64,000 nt of DNA from Saccharibacillus sp. CPCC 101409. Its GTDB lineage: Bacteria; Bacillota; Bacilli; Paenibacillales; Paenibacillaceae. The notes beneath the pieces were generated by a model. It made no database searches. It was not told where the DNA came from and worked only from the letters and a program-made list of their open reading frames with translations. The stretch covers positions 185,777-249,776 of the forward strand of contig NZ_JAULSA010000008.1 of assembly GCF_030518235.1 (NCBI RefSeq), given 5' to 3'. Shown in pieces: positions 26,353 to 35,101 of the stretch. Made by a program: the position numbers and the translations under genes. The number at the start of each line of letters is the position of its first letter. Positions within the stretch are counted from its first letter, which is position 1.

Positions 26353-26738
26353 AAAATGACACCCGATTAGGGCTCAGGGCCCCCGAACAATCGGCGAACA
26401 CAGAAACCGGTCAATTGAAGAACAAACGGCTTAAAGAACAAGAAAGTCAATGATGAGAAGGCAAAATGAGCGTTTTTCGACTTTTTTGGACACGGCCGAA
26501 AAAGAAATAATCGGTTCATTGCGTATAGGGGTGTTTCTAAACCGGCCGAAAAGGGGATAGGTTAAGAGAAGCTTTTTACCCTTTTGGCAAAAATCATTGG
26601 TGAAACCGGTGATCGCTTACCTGCGTCGAAGGAATGATCGATTCAATCCGTTTCCGTCGATTCTGTCAAACGGATGAGTTTTGCCAAATGGAAAAAACGA
26701 ATGGAAAAGCGCAAGAAGACAAGAGGAGATGAAGTGCG

Positions 26739-27074
26739 ATGGAACATTTAAACGAACAAGTGCTGCATGCCAGTTTCGGAACGGGGAAAATAATCGGCGC
26801 CGAAGAAGATAAGATCACGGTGCGCTTCGACGATAAAACGGGCGATAAAGAATTTATGTATCCGGAAGCGTTCGAGCAGTATCTGAAAATGCAGGACCCT
26901 TCGAAACAGGAACAAATGGACGAAGAAGTGCGGCAGAAGAAGGAACGGACAGCCGAAGGCAAACGCGCGGAAGAACAGGAGCGGGTGGACGAGCAGGACC
27001 GTCTTGCCGCGGAGAAAGCGGCCGCGCGCAAAAAGCCGTCCCGAAAAAAAGCGGCGGCCGCTCCGAAGAACTGA
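26739..27074 (+). CDS. Small protein with FGxGxI Tudor-like fold and lysine-rich tail
   Basis: This is a 111-residue protein. The first 55 residues (EQVLHASFGTGKIIGAEEDK, then KEFMYPEAFEQYL) match the short beta-barrel found fused to UvrD-type helicases and in small stand-alone Bacillales proteins, where F-G-x-G marks a Tudor/KOW-like strand. The second half is a charged helix rich in Glu, Gln, Arg and Lys, ending KKPSRKKAAAAPKN, which suggests nucleic-acid binding. The function is unknown. AAGAGGAGATGAAGTGCG precedes the ATG. It is convergent with pyk. Confidence 0.75.
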   Translation: MEHLNEQVLHASFGTGKIIGAEEDKITVRFDDKTGDKEFMYPEAFEQYLKMQDPSKQEQMDEEVRQKKERTAEGKRAEEQERVDEQDRLAAEKAAARKKPSRKKAAAAPKN

Positions 27075-27127
27075 AACCTGCCGGCCCGCTGAGGGCCGCC
27101 TCGACAATCGGCTTCGATACAAATGCA

Positions 27128-27168
27128 GAAGACCGCTTCCGTTGTTTACGGAAGCGGTCTTCTTTTTT
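27128..27168. terminator. Bidirectional terminator between small protein and pyk
   Basis: GAAGACCGCTTCCG and CGGAAGCGGTCTTC make a 14-bp stem with a 7-base loop and TTTTTT. Confidence 0.88.
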
Positions 27169-27191
27169 GACAATAAAGATTCCGGAAAAGA

Positions 27192-28607
27192 TTAAACCTG
27201 CTGCACTTTCATCAGGTTCGTGCTGCCGCTGCGGCCGACCGGCACGCCCGCGGAGATGATGATCGTATCGCCGGACTTGATATGGCCCGCTTCGATCGCG
27301 TTGCTTGTCGCCACTTCGAACATTTCGTCGGTGGACTTCACTTCTTCGCCTTTGACCGGCACGACGCCGTAAAGCAGGCTCATCTTCGGCAGCGTCTTCT
27401 CGTGCTGCGACACGGCGATGATCGGCGCTTTCGGGCGGTATTTGGAGATCATGCGCGCCGTGAAGCCGGATTCGGTCGAGACGATGATTGCCGCGGCGTC
27501 CAGTACGAGCGAAGCGCTGACCGTGCTCTGGCTGACCACTTCGGTGATGTTATTGAGGTGCAGCTCGCGTTTGCTGTTAAACTGCACGTCGTAATCGATC
27601 ATCGTTTCCGCTTTGGCGGCTACGGCGGCCATGGTGCGGACGGATTCCAGCGGGTATTTGCCCGCGGCGGATTCGCCGGACAGCATGATGCAGTCGGTGC
27701 CTTGAAGCACGGCATTCGCCACGTCGCTGACTTCGGAACGGGTCGGACGAGGGTTAACCTGCATCGATTCGAGCATGTGCGTCGCCACGATCACCGGTTT
27801 GCCGGCCAGGTTGCACTTGTCGATCATCAGCTTCTGCGCCGCGGGCACGTCCTGTACCGGCACTTCCACGCCCAGGTCGCCGCGGGCGACCATGATGCCG
27901 TCGGAAGCTTCGATGATGGCGTCGAGATTGTCCATGCCTTCCTGGTTTTCGATCTTGGAGATGATTTGCACGTGATCCGCGCCTTGTTCGGCCAGGATAC
28001 GGCGGATTTCCTGAATGTCTTCGCCTTTGCGGACGAAGGAAGCGGCGATAATTTCGATATTTTCGCTCAAACCGTAGTTGATATGCATCACGTCGCGTTC
28101 GGTTACGCCCGGCAGGCTTGTTTTCACGCCCGGCAGGTTAACGCCTTTGCGCGGTTTGAGGCGTCCGCCGTTCAGGATCTTGCAGTAGATTTCGCCGCCT
28201 TCGACGCTCAGTACGTCGAGCGCGATCAGGCCGTCGTCGATCAGGATGCGGTCGCCCGCTTTGACGTCTTCGTTCAGCTTCGGATAGTTGACGCCGATGC
28301 GTTCCGCCGTGCCGAGCACGTCGGGTTCGGTCGTCAGGATCAGTTCGCTGCCGGCTTCGAGCTGGACGAATTCGTCCTGCAATTTGCCGATGCGCACTTC
28401 CGGTCCTTTGATGTCGAGCATGATCGGAACGAAAGTATTCAGTTCGGATGCCGCCTGGCGGACTTTGCGGATGCGCTCGCTGTGGTCGGCCGGTTCGCCG
28501 TGCGCCATGTTCAGGCGGGCGACGGTCATGCCGGATTGGATCATTTCTTTCAGCATCTCTACGGATTCGCAGGCGGGTCCCATCGTACATACAATCTTCG
28601 TTTTCAT
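27192..28607 (-). CDS. pyk: Pyruvate kinase
   Basis: This is a 471-residue glycolytic enzyme that makes pyruvate and ATP from phosphoenolpyruvate and ADP. The N-terminal barrel starts MKTKIVCTMGPACES and includes the substrate motif LDIKGPEVRIG, the signature SKIENQEGMDNLD and the active-site stretch MVARGDLGVEVP, with THMLESM and MLSGESAAGKYP further on. It lacks the extra C-terminal PEP-utiliser-like domain found in the 585-residue enzymes of Bacillus and Geobacillus. The start at 28607 was chosen over a longer frame to 28679 because homology begins there. It is not next to pfkA, unlike in many Bacillales. Confidence 0.96.
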   Translation of the reverse strand: MKTKIVCTMGPACESVEMLKEMIQSGMTVARLNMAHGEPADHSERIRKVRQAASELNTFVPIMLDIKGPEVRIGKLQDEFVQLEAGSELILTTEPDVLGTAERIGVNYPKLNEDVKAGDRILIDDGLIALDVLSVEGGEIYCKILNGGRLKPRKGVNLPGVKTSLPGVTERDVMHINYGLSENIEIIAASFVRKGEDIQEIRRILAEQGADHVQIISKIENQEGMDNLDAIIEASDGIMVARGDLGVEVPVQDVPAAQKLMIDKCNLAGKPVIVATHMLESMQVNPRPTRSEVSDVANAVLQGTDCIMLSGESAAGKYPLESVRTMAAVAAKAETMIDYDVQFNSKRELHLNNITEVVSQSTVSASLVLDAAAIIVSTESGFTARMISKYRPKAPIIAVSQHEKTLPKMSLLYGVVPVKGEEVKSTDEMFEVATSNAIEAGHIKSGDTIIISAGVPVGRSGSTNLMKVQQV

Positions 28608-28848
28608 ATTCGGTAAAATCCTCCTCGTATTCTTCAGCTTCGAGGTTGTTGTCCGTCCCGAAGCTTGGAAATCGTACACCGGTTCGGCGTCGGGGAATTA
28701 CGGTCCGTCTCTTATTTATACCCGCTTGTCGCGGTTTGAATGAGCGCTTTCAACAACCTTCCGTCTTTATTGTAACGCCCGGGCAGACAGGAAGAAATGA
28801 CATATAGTACAATGTAGGAAATATAGTACGGTAAGAAAGGAAGCGCTT

Positions 28849-29640
28849 ATGCCTACAGTGGAGGACGTGCATCAGGATAACGGGGCGGAATGGTACGAGC
28901 AGGCCGAAAACGGTCTCGATTGCTGCCTGCTGACGCTGGCGACTTACGGAAAATGTATCTATTGGGTGAACGGCGAACGCCATATCATGGAACGCGGCGA
29001 CGTGCTGCTGATTCCGGCGCATACGCCGTACTATGGCAAAAGCGTGCCGACGCTCGTGCACACGAAAACGGTGGTGGGCTTTACCGTATCGGCGGAGGAC
29101 GCGGGCGCGCTGCCGCTGCTGCGCTGCGGTCATCCGTACAAGCGGCGGCTCGGGCGCTACGAATCGGTGCACGACCGCATCCGCGTGCTGCGCGAGCAGT
29201 GGATCGACCGGCCGTCTTACTACGAGCTGATGGCACAGTCCATCCTGATGGAACTGCTGATCGATATCAGCCGCGAATACGACCGGGGACAGATCCGCAC
29301 GGAAAAGTACCGGCACGTCGATCATATGAAGCGTTACATCGAACGGAACTACCGCGAGAAGATCACGAAGGAAGAACTGGGCGAAGTGATCGGCCGCACG
29401 CCGAATTACGCCGCTTCGCTGTTCAAGGAAGTGACCGGCCGGACGATCAGCGAATGCGTGCACCGCCAGCGGATGAAGCGCGCCGTCTACATGCTGGAAG
29501 AATCGACGCTGAACGCCGCGGAAATCGCCGAGTTTCTCGGCTACAAGGACGTCTCTTATTTCTACCGCATTTTCAAAAAGATCACCGGAGGCTCCCCGTC
29601 GGCGCTGCTGAAAGACAGGCGGACAGGGGCCAATGCTTGA
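28849..29640 (+). CDS. AraC family transcriptional regulator
   Basis: This 263-residue protein has an N-terminal cupin-like sensor (ECGDVLLIPAHTPYY-type strand, here ERGDVLLIPAHTPYYG near residue 46). Its C-terminal AraC domain has two helix-turn-helix units (TKEELGEVIGRTPNYAASLF and NAAEIAEFLGYKDVSYFYRI). Such regulators usually control carbohydrate genes. GGAAGCGCTTATG at its start both supplies the ribosome site and contains AAGCGCTT, the core of a catabolite-responsive element. The target is not known; it is divergent from pyk. Confidence 0.87.
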   Translation: MPTVEDVHQDNGAEWYEQAENGLDCCLLTLATYGKCIYWVNGERHIMERGDVLLIPAHTPYYGKSVPTLVHTKTVVGFTVSAEDAGALPLLRCGHPYKRRLGRYESVHDRIRVLREQWIDRPSYYELMAQSILMELLIDISREYDRGQIRTEKYRHVDHMKRYIERNYREKITKEELGEVIGRTPNYAASLFKEVTGRTISECVHRQRMKRAVYMLEESTLNAAEIAEFLGYKDVSYFYRIFKKITGGSPSALLKDRRTGANA

Positions 29641-29815
29641 TCGGTTTTCGCCGGTTTTCCTGCCGCTTTTGCATTCGCCGCGGCAGGATTCAAGCCGGAG
29701 CGGCGTTTTTTTGACGTTTTGTTCCTCTGGCTCTCTGGGACCTCTACCCCTTTGTTCCTCCGACCTGCTGGGTCCTCTGCCTTTTTGACCCTTCGGTCGG
29801 CGCCGGCTGCCCATG

Positions 29816-29947
29816 AAGTGCAAAAATCCACTCTATTTGTTCGACGCAGGCCCGTTCGGAGCCATAAGCTGCGAAAATCCATTTTATTTGAAGAAAAAGC
29901 CGGCTTTGGCCGGTTTTTCGGATGATAGAGTGGATTTTTGCATTTGC
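29816..29947. repeat. Second cluster of AAATCCACTTTATTT-type repeats
   Basis: Units AAAATCCACTCTATTT (near 29821), AAAATCCATTTTATTT (29875) and the inverted GAGTGGATTTTTGCATTT (29929) lie in the 500-base gap after the AraC gene. They match the cluster at 8048-8232 in unit and in forward-then-inverted layout. Nothing else was seen in 29641-29815 or 29950-30136. Confidence 0.7.
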
Positions 29948-30136
29948 TTGGGCGGAAACGGGGAGGACGGGGAGAAGCAGGCGGATTTTTGCGCTTTATT
30001 GAAAGTTTGATCGAAATGTATTAAAGTTCGCTAAAATTCGCTGAAAGTAACGGGCAGGTACGTTGGCCGCGTTCGATATGAGGGTTACGTTCGAATCGAA
30101 CCCTTTACGCTTTAGGAAGGGTTCGCCGGGACGCGT

Positions 30137-30976
30137 TCACCGTCCCGGCGCCTCGCGGTAGCCGCTCGGCGAGACGCCGCAGACGCGCTTGAACATCTTG
30201 GAGAACAGGAACGGGTCGGGATAGCCGACCGACCGGGCCACGTCGCTGACCGAGAGCGACGGGTTGCGCAGGAGCTCGCGCGCTCTGCGCATGCGGTACT
30301 GCAGCAGGTACGTCTGCAGCGGGACGCCGTAGGCGTCCTTGAACAGGCTCGACAGGTACGTCCGGTCGAGCCCCACGGCGCGCGCGATATCCTCCGCGGC
30401 GAGCTTGCGGCTGTAGCCGTTCTCGATCACGGCTGCGGCCTTGGACAGATGCGCCTCCCGGGCCCGGGGAGGCGCGCTCTGGCGCGCCGAAGCCTGCGGC
30501 GCGCCCGCGACCAGCGCGGCCAGCAGGCGGTACACCGCCGCCTGCGCGAGCAGGTCGCCGCCGGGCATCCCGCGGGCCTCGAGCAGCCCGGCGTACATGC
30601 GCTCGAACGGCGGCCGGTCCGCCGCCGTGTAAACCGGCTGCGCGGGCGTCAGCCCCGCCCGCGCCAGCAGCGCGCGGACACCGTGTCCGCGCAGCCCGAT
30701 CCAGGCGTACGTCCACGGATCGGACGCGTCCGCTTCGTAGTGGACGAGCGTGTCGGGCGAGATCAGGAAGCCCTGGCCGGCTTCCAAGGCATGCTCGCCG
30801 CCCTGCGAGCGGAACACGCCGCGTCCGCTGCGGATATAATGCAGAATATAAGCGTCGCGCAGTGCCGGGCCCCAGGAATGGCCCGGCCTGCACTCTTCCT
30901 GTCCGTAGAACAGCAGCGTAACGTCGCTCTGTCCGTAAGAATCGGAAGAAGATTGATGGAATTGTTCGTCCGGCAT
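30137..30976 (-). CDS. AraC family transcriptional regulator
   Basis: This 279-residue regulator has an N-terminal cupin (LHYIRSGRGVFRS, then LISPDTLVHYEADASDPWTY) typical of the RafR/MsmR-like sugar regulators. Its C-terminal double helix-turn-helix covers about residues 180-275 (AAEDIARAVGLDRTYLSSLF and SVSDVARSVGYPDPFLFSKM). The start at 30976 has AAGGAG 11 bases upstream. It is divergent from a small membrane protein gene and near the GH4 alpha-galactosidase (31611), which it may control, as similar pairs occur in raffinose/melibiose loci. Confidence 0.87.
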   Translation of the reverse strand: MPDEQFHQSSSDSYGQSDVTLLFYGQEECRPGHSWGPALRDAYILHYIRSGRGVFRSQGGEHALEAGQGFLISPDTLVHYEADASDPWTYAWIGLRGHGVRALLARAGLTPAQPVYTAADRPPFERMYAGLLEARGMPGGDLLAQAAVYRLLAALVAGAPQASARQSAPPRAREAHLSKAAAVIENGYSRKLAAEDIARAVGLDRTYLSSLFKDAYGVPLQTYLLQYRMRRARELLRNPSLSVSDVARSVGYPDPFLFSKMFKRVCGVSPSGYREAPGR

Positions 30977-31177
30977 AGAAGGTACGGCTCCTTCGTATAG
31001 AGTTTGACCGATGGCGCGGTCTTTGCGGCGCAATATCTAAAGCGCAGCGCGAAAAAAATAAAACGAACCGCTGCTCTCATGCGTCCAAATCGTATAAGGC
31101 GGCGTCGCTCGCCTTTCATTCGTTCAATTTGCCTAAACTCCAACCAACAGCAAACAACAGACGGGAGGAACGCCCTC

Positions 31178-31429
31178 ATGACGCAAACCGACCGGACTCG
31201 TCCGGAAACGCCGGAACGGCGGCATTTTATCGGCTGGCATTCATTTTCGCTGTGGATGCTTCCGCTTCCGCTGATGCTGGTCTATACCTTTTTTCGCTAC
31301 GGTACGCTGAACGTAGACCGGAATGAGCTTTTTCATCCACTGGAAGGTTCGTATATCGTATATATCGGCTGGTTTATCATCGGCCTGGCGATCAATATCG
31401 GCAGTTACGCACGGCAGCGCGGCAGGTAA
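31178..31429 (+). CDS. Small membrane protein, unknown function
   Basis: This 83-residue protein has two likely membrane helices (SLWMLPLPLMLVYTFF and YIVYIGWFIIGLAINIG) joined by a polar loop and flanked by an acidic/basic N-terminus. GGGAGGAA precedes the ATG at 31178. It lies between the AraC gene and the alpha-galactosidase gene. I do not recognise the family. Confidence 0.6.
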   Translation: MTQTDRTRPETPERRHFIGWHSFSLWMLPLPLMLVYTFFRYGTLNVDRNELFHPLEGSYIVYIGWFIIGLAINIGSYARQRGR

Positions 31430-31552
31430 TTTTAAGGGTTGACCGATTCATCGCATTGGCTTTTTGCTTGCGATATTTCGTATTCGATCCGCTCGCCCCT
31501 CCTTATAATCTTGTATTATAACAAAAATTCCCCGCATTACTCCATGTTTTCC

Positions 31553-31566
31553 GGTAAGCGCTTCCT
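31553..31566 (+). promoter_or_regulatory. Catabolite-responsive element-like site
   Basis: GGTAAGCGCTTCCT contains the palindromic core AAGCGCTT of CcpA sites (31556-31563) and sits 45 bases before the alpha-galactosidase start, consistent with glucose repression. Confidence 0.55.
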
Positions 31567-31610
31567 TTATAGTGAAGGGGCAACCGAAGCAGACAAAGGA
31601 GGAGTAACAG

Positions 31611-32948
31611 ATGAATAAAATCACGTTTATCGGGGCGGGGAGTACGGTTTTTGTGCGGAATGTACTGGGCGACGTTATGCTGACGCCGGCGCTTCAAGGC
31701 TTCGAACTGGCGCTGTTCGATATCGATCCGCAGCGGCTGAGCGAGTCGGAGACCGTGCTTCGTGCCATGCACAAGGCGGCGGGAAGCACCTGCGGGATCA
31801 AAGCGTATGCAGACCGCAAAGAAGCGCTGCGCGGAGCGAAATACGTCATCAACGCAATCCAGGTCGGCGGCTACGATCCGTGCACGATTACGGACTTCGA
31901 AGTCCCGAAAAAGTACGGCCTGCGCCAGACGATCGCGGACACGCTCGGCATCGGCGGCATTTTCCGCAACCTGCGCACGATTCCGGTTCTGCTCGATATC
32001 GCTGCGGATATGCGCGAAGTGTGCCCGGACGCCTGGTTCCTCAACTACACCAACCCGATGGCGGTGCTGACGAACGTGATAAACACGGCGGGCGGTATCA
32101 AAACGGTCGGCCTGTGCCACAGCGTGCAGCACTGCGTGTCGGACTTGTTCGGCAGCCTGGACATGGACACGACCAACGTGCGCTCGAAGATCGCGGGCAT
32201 CAACCACATGGCGTGGCTGCTCGAAGTGACCCGGGACGGCGAAGACCTGTATCCGGAGATCAAACGCCGCGCGGCGGAGAAGCAGAAAGAAAAGCATCAC
32301 GATAGGGTGCGTTTCGAGCTGATGAACCGGTTCGGCTATTATGTCACGGAATCGTCCGAGCACAATGCCGAATACCATCCTTACTTTATCAAAAAAAGCT
32401 ATCCCGAGCTGGTCGAACGGTTCAATATTCCGCTGGACGAGTATCCTCGCCGCTGCGTGAACCAGATCCGCGAGTGGGGCGAAGTGCGCGACGGCCTGAT
32501 GGCGAGCGAAGGGCTGGAGCACAAGCGCAGCGCGGAATACGCTTCGTATATCATGGAGGCGATGGAGACCGACAAGCCGTTCAAGATCGGCGGCAATGTG
32601 ATGAACAACGGGCTGATTCCCAATCTGCCGCGGGACGCTTGCGTTGAAGTGCCCTGCCTGGTCGACGCTTCCGGCGTGAATCCGACGTACGTGGGCAATC
32701 TGCCTCCGCAGCTCGCGGCGCTCAACCAGACCAATATCAACACGCAGCGCCTGACGATCGAAGCGGCGCTGACCGGCAAACGCGAACACGTCTACCACGC
32801 CGCGCTGCTCGATCCGCATACGGCGGCCGAGCTGTCGATCGACGATATCGTCTCGCTGTGCGACGAATTGATCGAAGCACACGGAGAATGGCTCCCGCAG
32901 TTCGGCGGCGGACGGACGGCAGCAGACTCGATACTGGCGAACAAGTAG
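31611..32948 (+). CDS. melA: GH4 family alpha-galactosidase
   Basis: This 445-residue enzyme belongs to glycoside hydrolase family 4, which uses NAD+, Mn2+ and a redox-elimination mechanism. The NAD fold starts KITFIGAGSTVFVRN. Sugar and metal ligands are visible: N147/N148 of NYTNPMA, C169 and H170 of GLCHSVQ, and H199 of INHMAW. The CHSVQ form is that of alpha-galactosidases such as MelA, as opposed to 6-phospho-glucosidases (which have CN-P). It hydrolyses melibiose or raffinose-type alpha-galactosides. No transporter is adjacent. AAGGAGGAG precedes the ATG. Confidence 0.9.
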   Translation: MNKITFIGAGSTVFVRNVLGDVMLTPALQGFELALFDIDPQRLSESETVLRAMHKAAGSTCGIKAYADRKEALRGAKYVINAIQVGGYDPCTITDFEVPKKYGLRQTIADTLGIGGIFRNLRTIPVLLDIAADMREVCPDAWFLNYTNPMAVLTNVINTAGGIKTVGLCHSVQHCVSDLFGSLDMDTTNVRSKIAGINHMAWLLEVTRDGEDLYPEIKRRAAEKQKEKHHDRVRFELMNRFGYYVTESSEHNAEYHPYFIKKSYPELVERFNIPLDEYPRRCVNQIREWGEVRDGLMASEGLEHKRSAEYASYIMEAMETDKPFKIGGNVMNNGLIPNLPRDACVEVPCLVDASGVNPTYVGNLPPQLAALNQTNINTQRLTIEAALTGKREHVYHAALLDPHTAAELSIDDIVSLCDELIEAHGEWLPQFGGGRTAADSILANK

Positions 32949-32980
32949 CATTTCACAATAATTTGATGTAAGGAAAATAG

Positions 32981-33024
32981 GCTGTAGGTAGGGGATCGTC
33001 ATTCCTCGTATCTACAGCTTTTTT
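32981..33024 (+). terminator. Terminator after melA
   Basis: GCTGTAG and CTACAGC with inner GGGGA/TTCCTC pairing are followed by TTTTTT. AT-rich DNA begins directly after it. Confidence 0.7.
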
Positions 33025-33169
33025 GATGAATATAAAATAGCATAACGGTTCAATATCATGACGATATAGAATTTGATATAGTATGTGTGTGCTCATACGA
33101 CACGAAATTAAAGTGAAGTCTCAATCATACAGAACTTTAAATTGCCGATGATAGGAGGTATACAGGAAA

Positions 33170-34285
33170 TTGGAACACATTAATGAGCTATATATCGCGG
33201 GTTACCGGGGCATTCAAGAGCTAAAACTTAAGAATCTGAGCCGAATAAATCTGCTTGTAGGAAAAAACAATGCCGGCAAAACCTCGATTTTGGAAGCGGT
33301 AGAATTGATCTCAAACCCAGGCGACCTGAATCAGCTTATTCAGACTGCCCGAGGACGCGATCGTGCTACTCTTACGCCAAGAAGAGCTTCCTTACTGGAT
33401 TCTGTTATTTGGACTTTTCCAATGGAACTTGGAGGACTGCCGGACGAACAGATCCATACAGATATTAATCTAAAAGCTTATCTCAATAAAAAAGAAGTCA
33501 AATATAATCTCTCCTGTTTGGATACTACAGAATTAGTAGATATGTTTAAGAAAGCAGATGAAGGCACAGAAACTATCAACGATTCTGAATCGGAGTTTGC
33601 GGTAGTTAGAGCACTGGATTTAACTTTTGATATAACGATAGGTGGCAAAGTTTATAAACAAAAAAAGACTTTTCTTGGCTCCTATGCGCCATTTCGAAAA
33701 AATCCAGAATTAAGCCTGCTGACAACCAAAATGGTTACGCCTGTCGATCATCGTCTGGTACCGGTATCTCCGAAAGCTTTGACGAACAGCATTGTTCAAG
33801 GCAATAAAGAAAGTCTGATTAAACTGCTCCAGGACTTCGATTCCAGTATAGAAGATATTGAACTTCTTTCGCCGGATGACCAAACTGCCGTTCCGTATTT
33901 TAAGCACCATACCAAAGGGTATTTGCCAATATCTATTTATGGAGACGGAATTCGACGGGTCCTTACTGTGGCTACAGCTGTCCTACAAGCGCAAAACGGT
34001 GTACTGCTGATTGATGAAATCGAAACCGCCATACATGCCAAAATGCTGAAAAAGTTTTTTGAATGGCTGGTCGACAGCTGCAAAACATTTAATGTACAGT
34101 TGATTGCAACGACGCACAGTCTAGAAGCGATCGATGGTATTTTATCAGCGGACAAGGAAAACCTGAGCGATCTTACTGTGTACCGATTGGAAAAAGACGA
34201 AAATAATAATTCGACTTCTTCAAAGCGTTTTATCGGCGAAGATATTTATGAGCTTAGATTTTCGATGGGCCAGGATGTGAGGTAG
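33170..34285 (+). CDS. ABC-type AAA ATPase of a candidate defence pair
   Basis: This 371-residue protein is an AAA_15/AAA_21-type ATPase related to OLD, RecF and SMC heads. Walker A is at 31-39 (GKNNAGKTS), the ABC-like signature at 257-263 (YGDGIRR), Walker B at 278-285 (VLLIDEIE) and the H-loop at 314-317 (TTHS). Between them is an insertion of about 200 residues that may bind a partner. It has no TOPRIM of its own; that is encoded by the next gene, three bases on. It starts with TTG after GGAGG. Codon use and AT content differ sharply from all neighbours, indicating transfer. Homologous arrangements (PARIS, AbiL, split OLD) defend against phages; this assignment is inference. Confidence 0.85.
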   Translation: MEHINELYIAGYRGIQELKLKNLSRINLLVGKNNAGKTSILEAVELISNPGDLNQLIQTARGRDRATLTPRRASLLDSVIWTFPMELGGLPDEQIHTDINLKAYLNKKEVKYNLSCLDTTELVDMFKKADEGTETINDSESEFAVVRALDLTFDITIGGKVYKQKKTFLGSYAPFRKNPELSLLTTKMVTPVDHRLVPVSPKALTNSIVQGNKESLIKLLQDFDSSIEDIELLSPDDQTAVPYFKHHTKGYLPISIYGDGIRRVLTVATAVLQAQNGVLLIDEIETAIHAKMLKKFFEWLVDSCKTFNVQLIATTHSLEAIDGILSADKENLSDLTVYRLEKDENNNSTSSKRFIGEDIYELRFSMGQDVR

Positions 34286-34288
34286 ACA

Positions 34289-35047
34289 ATGGAATTATCA
34301 TATCTTGTCGTTGAAGGTCCTCATGACGTAGAAGTTGCTGGGAAAGTGCTGAAACTACACGGTTTTTCTCGCATCAAGCAGATTGATGATTTATACGAAT
34401 ACTGGATAGATCTGATCCCCAAAAATTTTCCGCCGGAAGGTGATCTTTTAAAGCGCGTACCGGTTCCCGTTTTTTTTCAAAAAGAAGGGTATTCAGTGGC
34501 GATTCATTCGGCTGGCGGATTTAGTAAAATATCAAAAATGCTTCGAGGAACACTGCTGAATTTGCTTACAAAAAACGGTGAAGGCCTTAGTTCAGTAGGA
34601 GTCATCGGAGATGCGGACAGTAAACCGGCAGAAGCGAATTTCAGCATATTAATTGAAGAGATTGGAGACGATTCTGTTTCTTTCTCCTCTTGTTTTTCTC
34701 CGGGGACAGTCATAGACGGAACTCCAAGATTGGGTATTCATTTGTTTCCTGACAATTCAAATAAAGGAACTCTGGAAGACTTATTAATTGAAAGTGCATC
34801 TGTAAGATACCCCGAGCTTTTTTCAGGAGCAAAAGAGTTCGTAAGCAGTGTAGCTCCGCAACACCGTAAGGCCTGGGGACTAACGGATGAACCAAAAGTT
34901 ATCGTAGGTTGTATTGCGAATGTATTAAAACCGGGGAAAGCTAATCAAGTTTCTATTCAGGACAATGATTGGGTATCGAAGTATACACGCGAACTTCCGC
35001 CTATCAAAGAATTGGAACGTTTTCTCAAAGAACTAATTGGATTTTAA
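34289..35047 (+). CDS. DUF3226/TOPRIM-like protein, partner of the ATPase
   Basis: This 252-residue protein resembles DUF3226, a TOPRIM-like fold. The TOPRIM glutamate is E9 in VVEGPHDVE and the D-x-D pair is D108/D110 in GVIGDADSKP. A further family box, FPDNSNKGTLEDLLIES, lies near 153-169. TOPRIM domains of this type act as nucleases in OLD, Gabija and PARIS systems. It is three bases from the ATPase gene, with GAGG for translation, so the two act together. Like the ATPase gene it is AT-rich. It is probably the effector; nuclease activity is not proven. Confidence 0.82.
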   Translation: MELSYLVVEGPHDVEVAGKVLKLHGFSRIKQIDDLYEYWIDLIPKNFPPEGDLLKRVPVPVFFQKEGYSVAIHSAGGFSKISKMLRGTLLNLLTKNGEGLSSVGVIGDADSKPAEANFSILIEEIGDDSVSFSSCFSPGTVIDGTPRLGIHLFPDNSNKGTLEDLLIESASVRYPELFSGAKEFVSSVAPQHRKAWGLTDEPKVIVGCIANVLKPGKANQVSIQDNDWVSKYTRELPPIKELERFLKELIGF

Positions 35048-35056
35048 TTTTTGGTC

Positions 35057-35083
35057 TAAGGCGCGTACGTAAACTCCGAAAGA
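35057..35083. repeat. Solitary end of the GGGCGTGT MITE family
   Basis: CTAAGGCGCGTACG followed by TAAACTCCGAAAG matches the left end of the element at 62441 at 22 of 27 positions, and all five differences are transitions. It sits 10 bases after the stop of the DUF3226 gene, at the right border of the AT-rich island. No second end was found to the left. Confidence 0.55.
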
Positions 35084-35101
35084 AACGAGGGCTTTACACT
35101 T

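Noticed and set aside
26172..26738. Possible cyclic-di-AMP riboswitch before the amidase gene
   Set aside because: Such riboswitches often precede wall hydrolases, but none of the conserved core segments could be recognised on the minus strand; the space before the NlpC/P60 gene at 35102 is too short for one.
27282..28616. 444-codon plus-strand frame opposite pyruvate kinase
   Set aside because: Pyruvate kinase motifs are complete on the minus strand; the opposite frame is rich in F, D, H and A with no family match.
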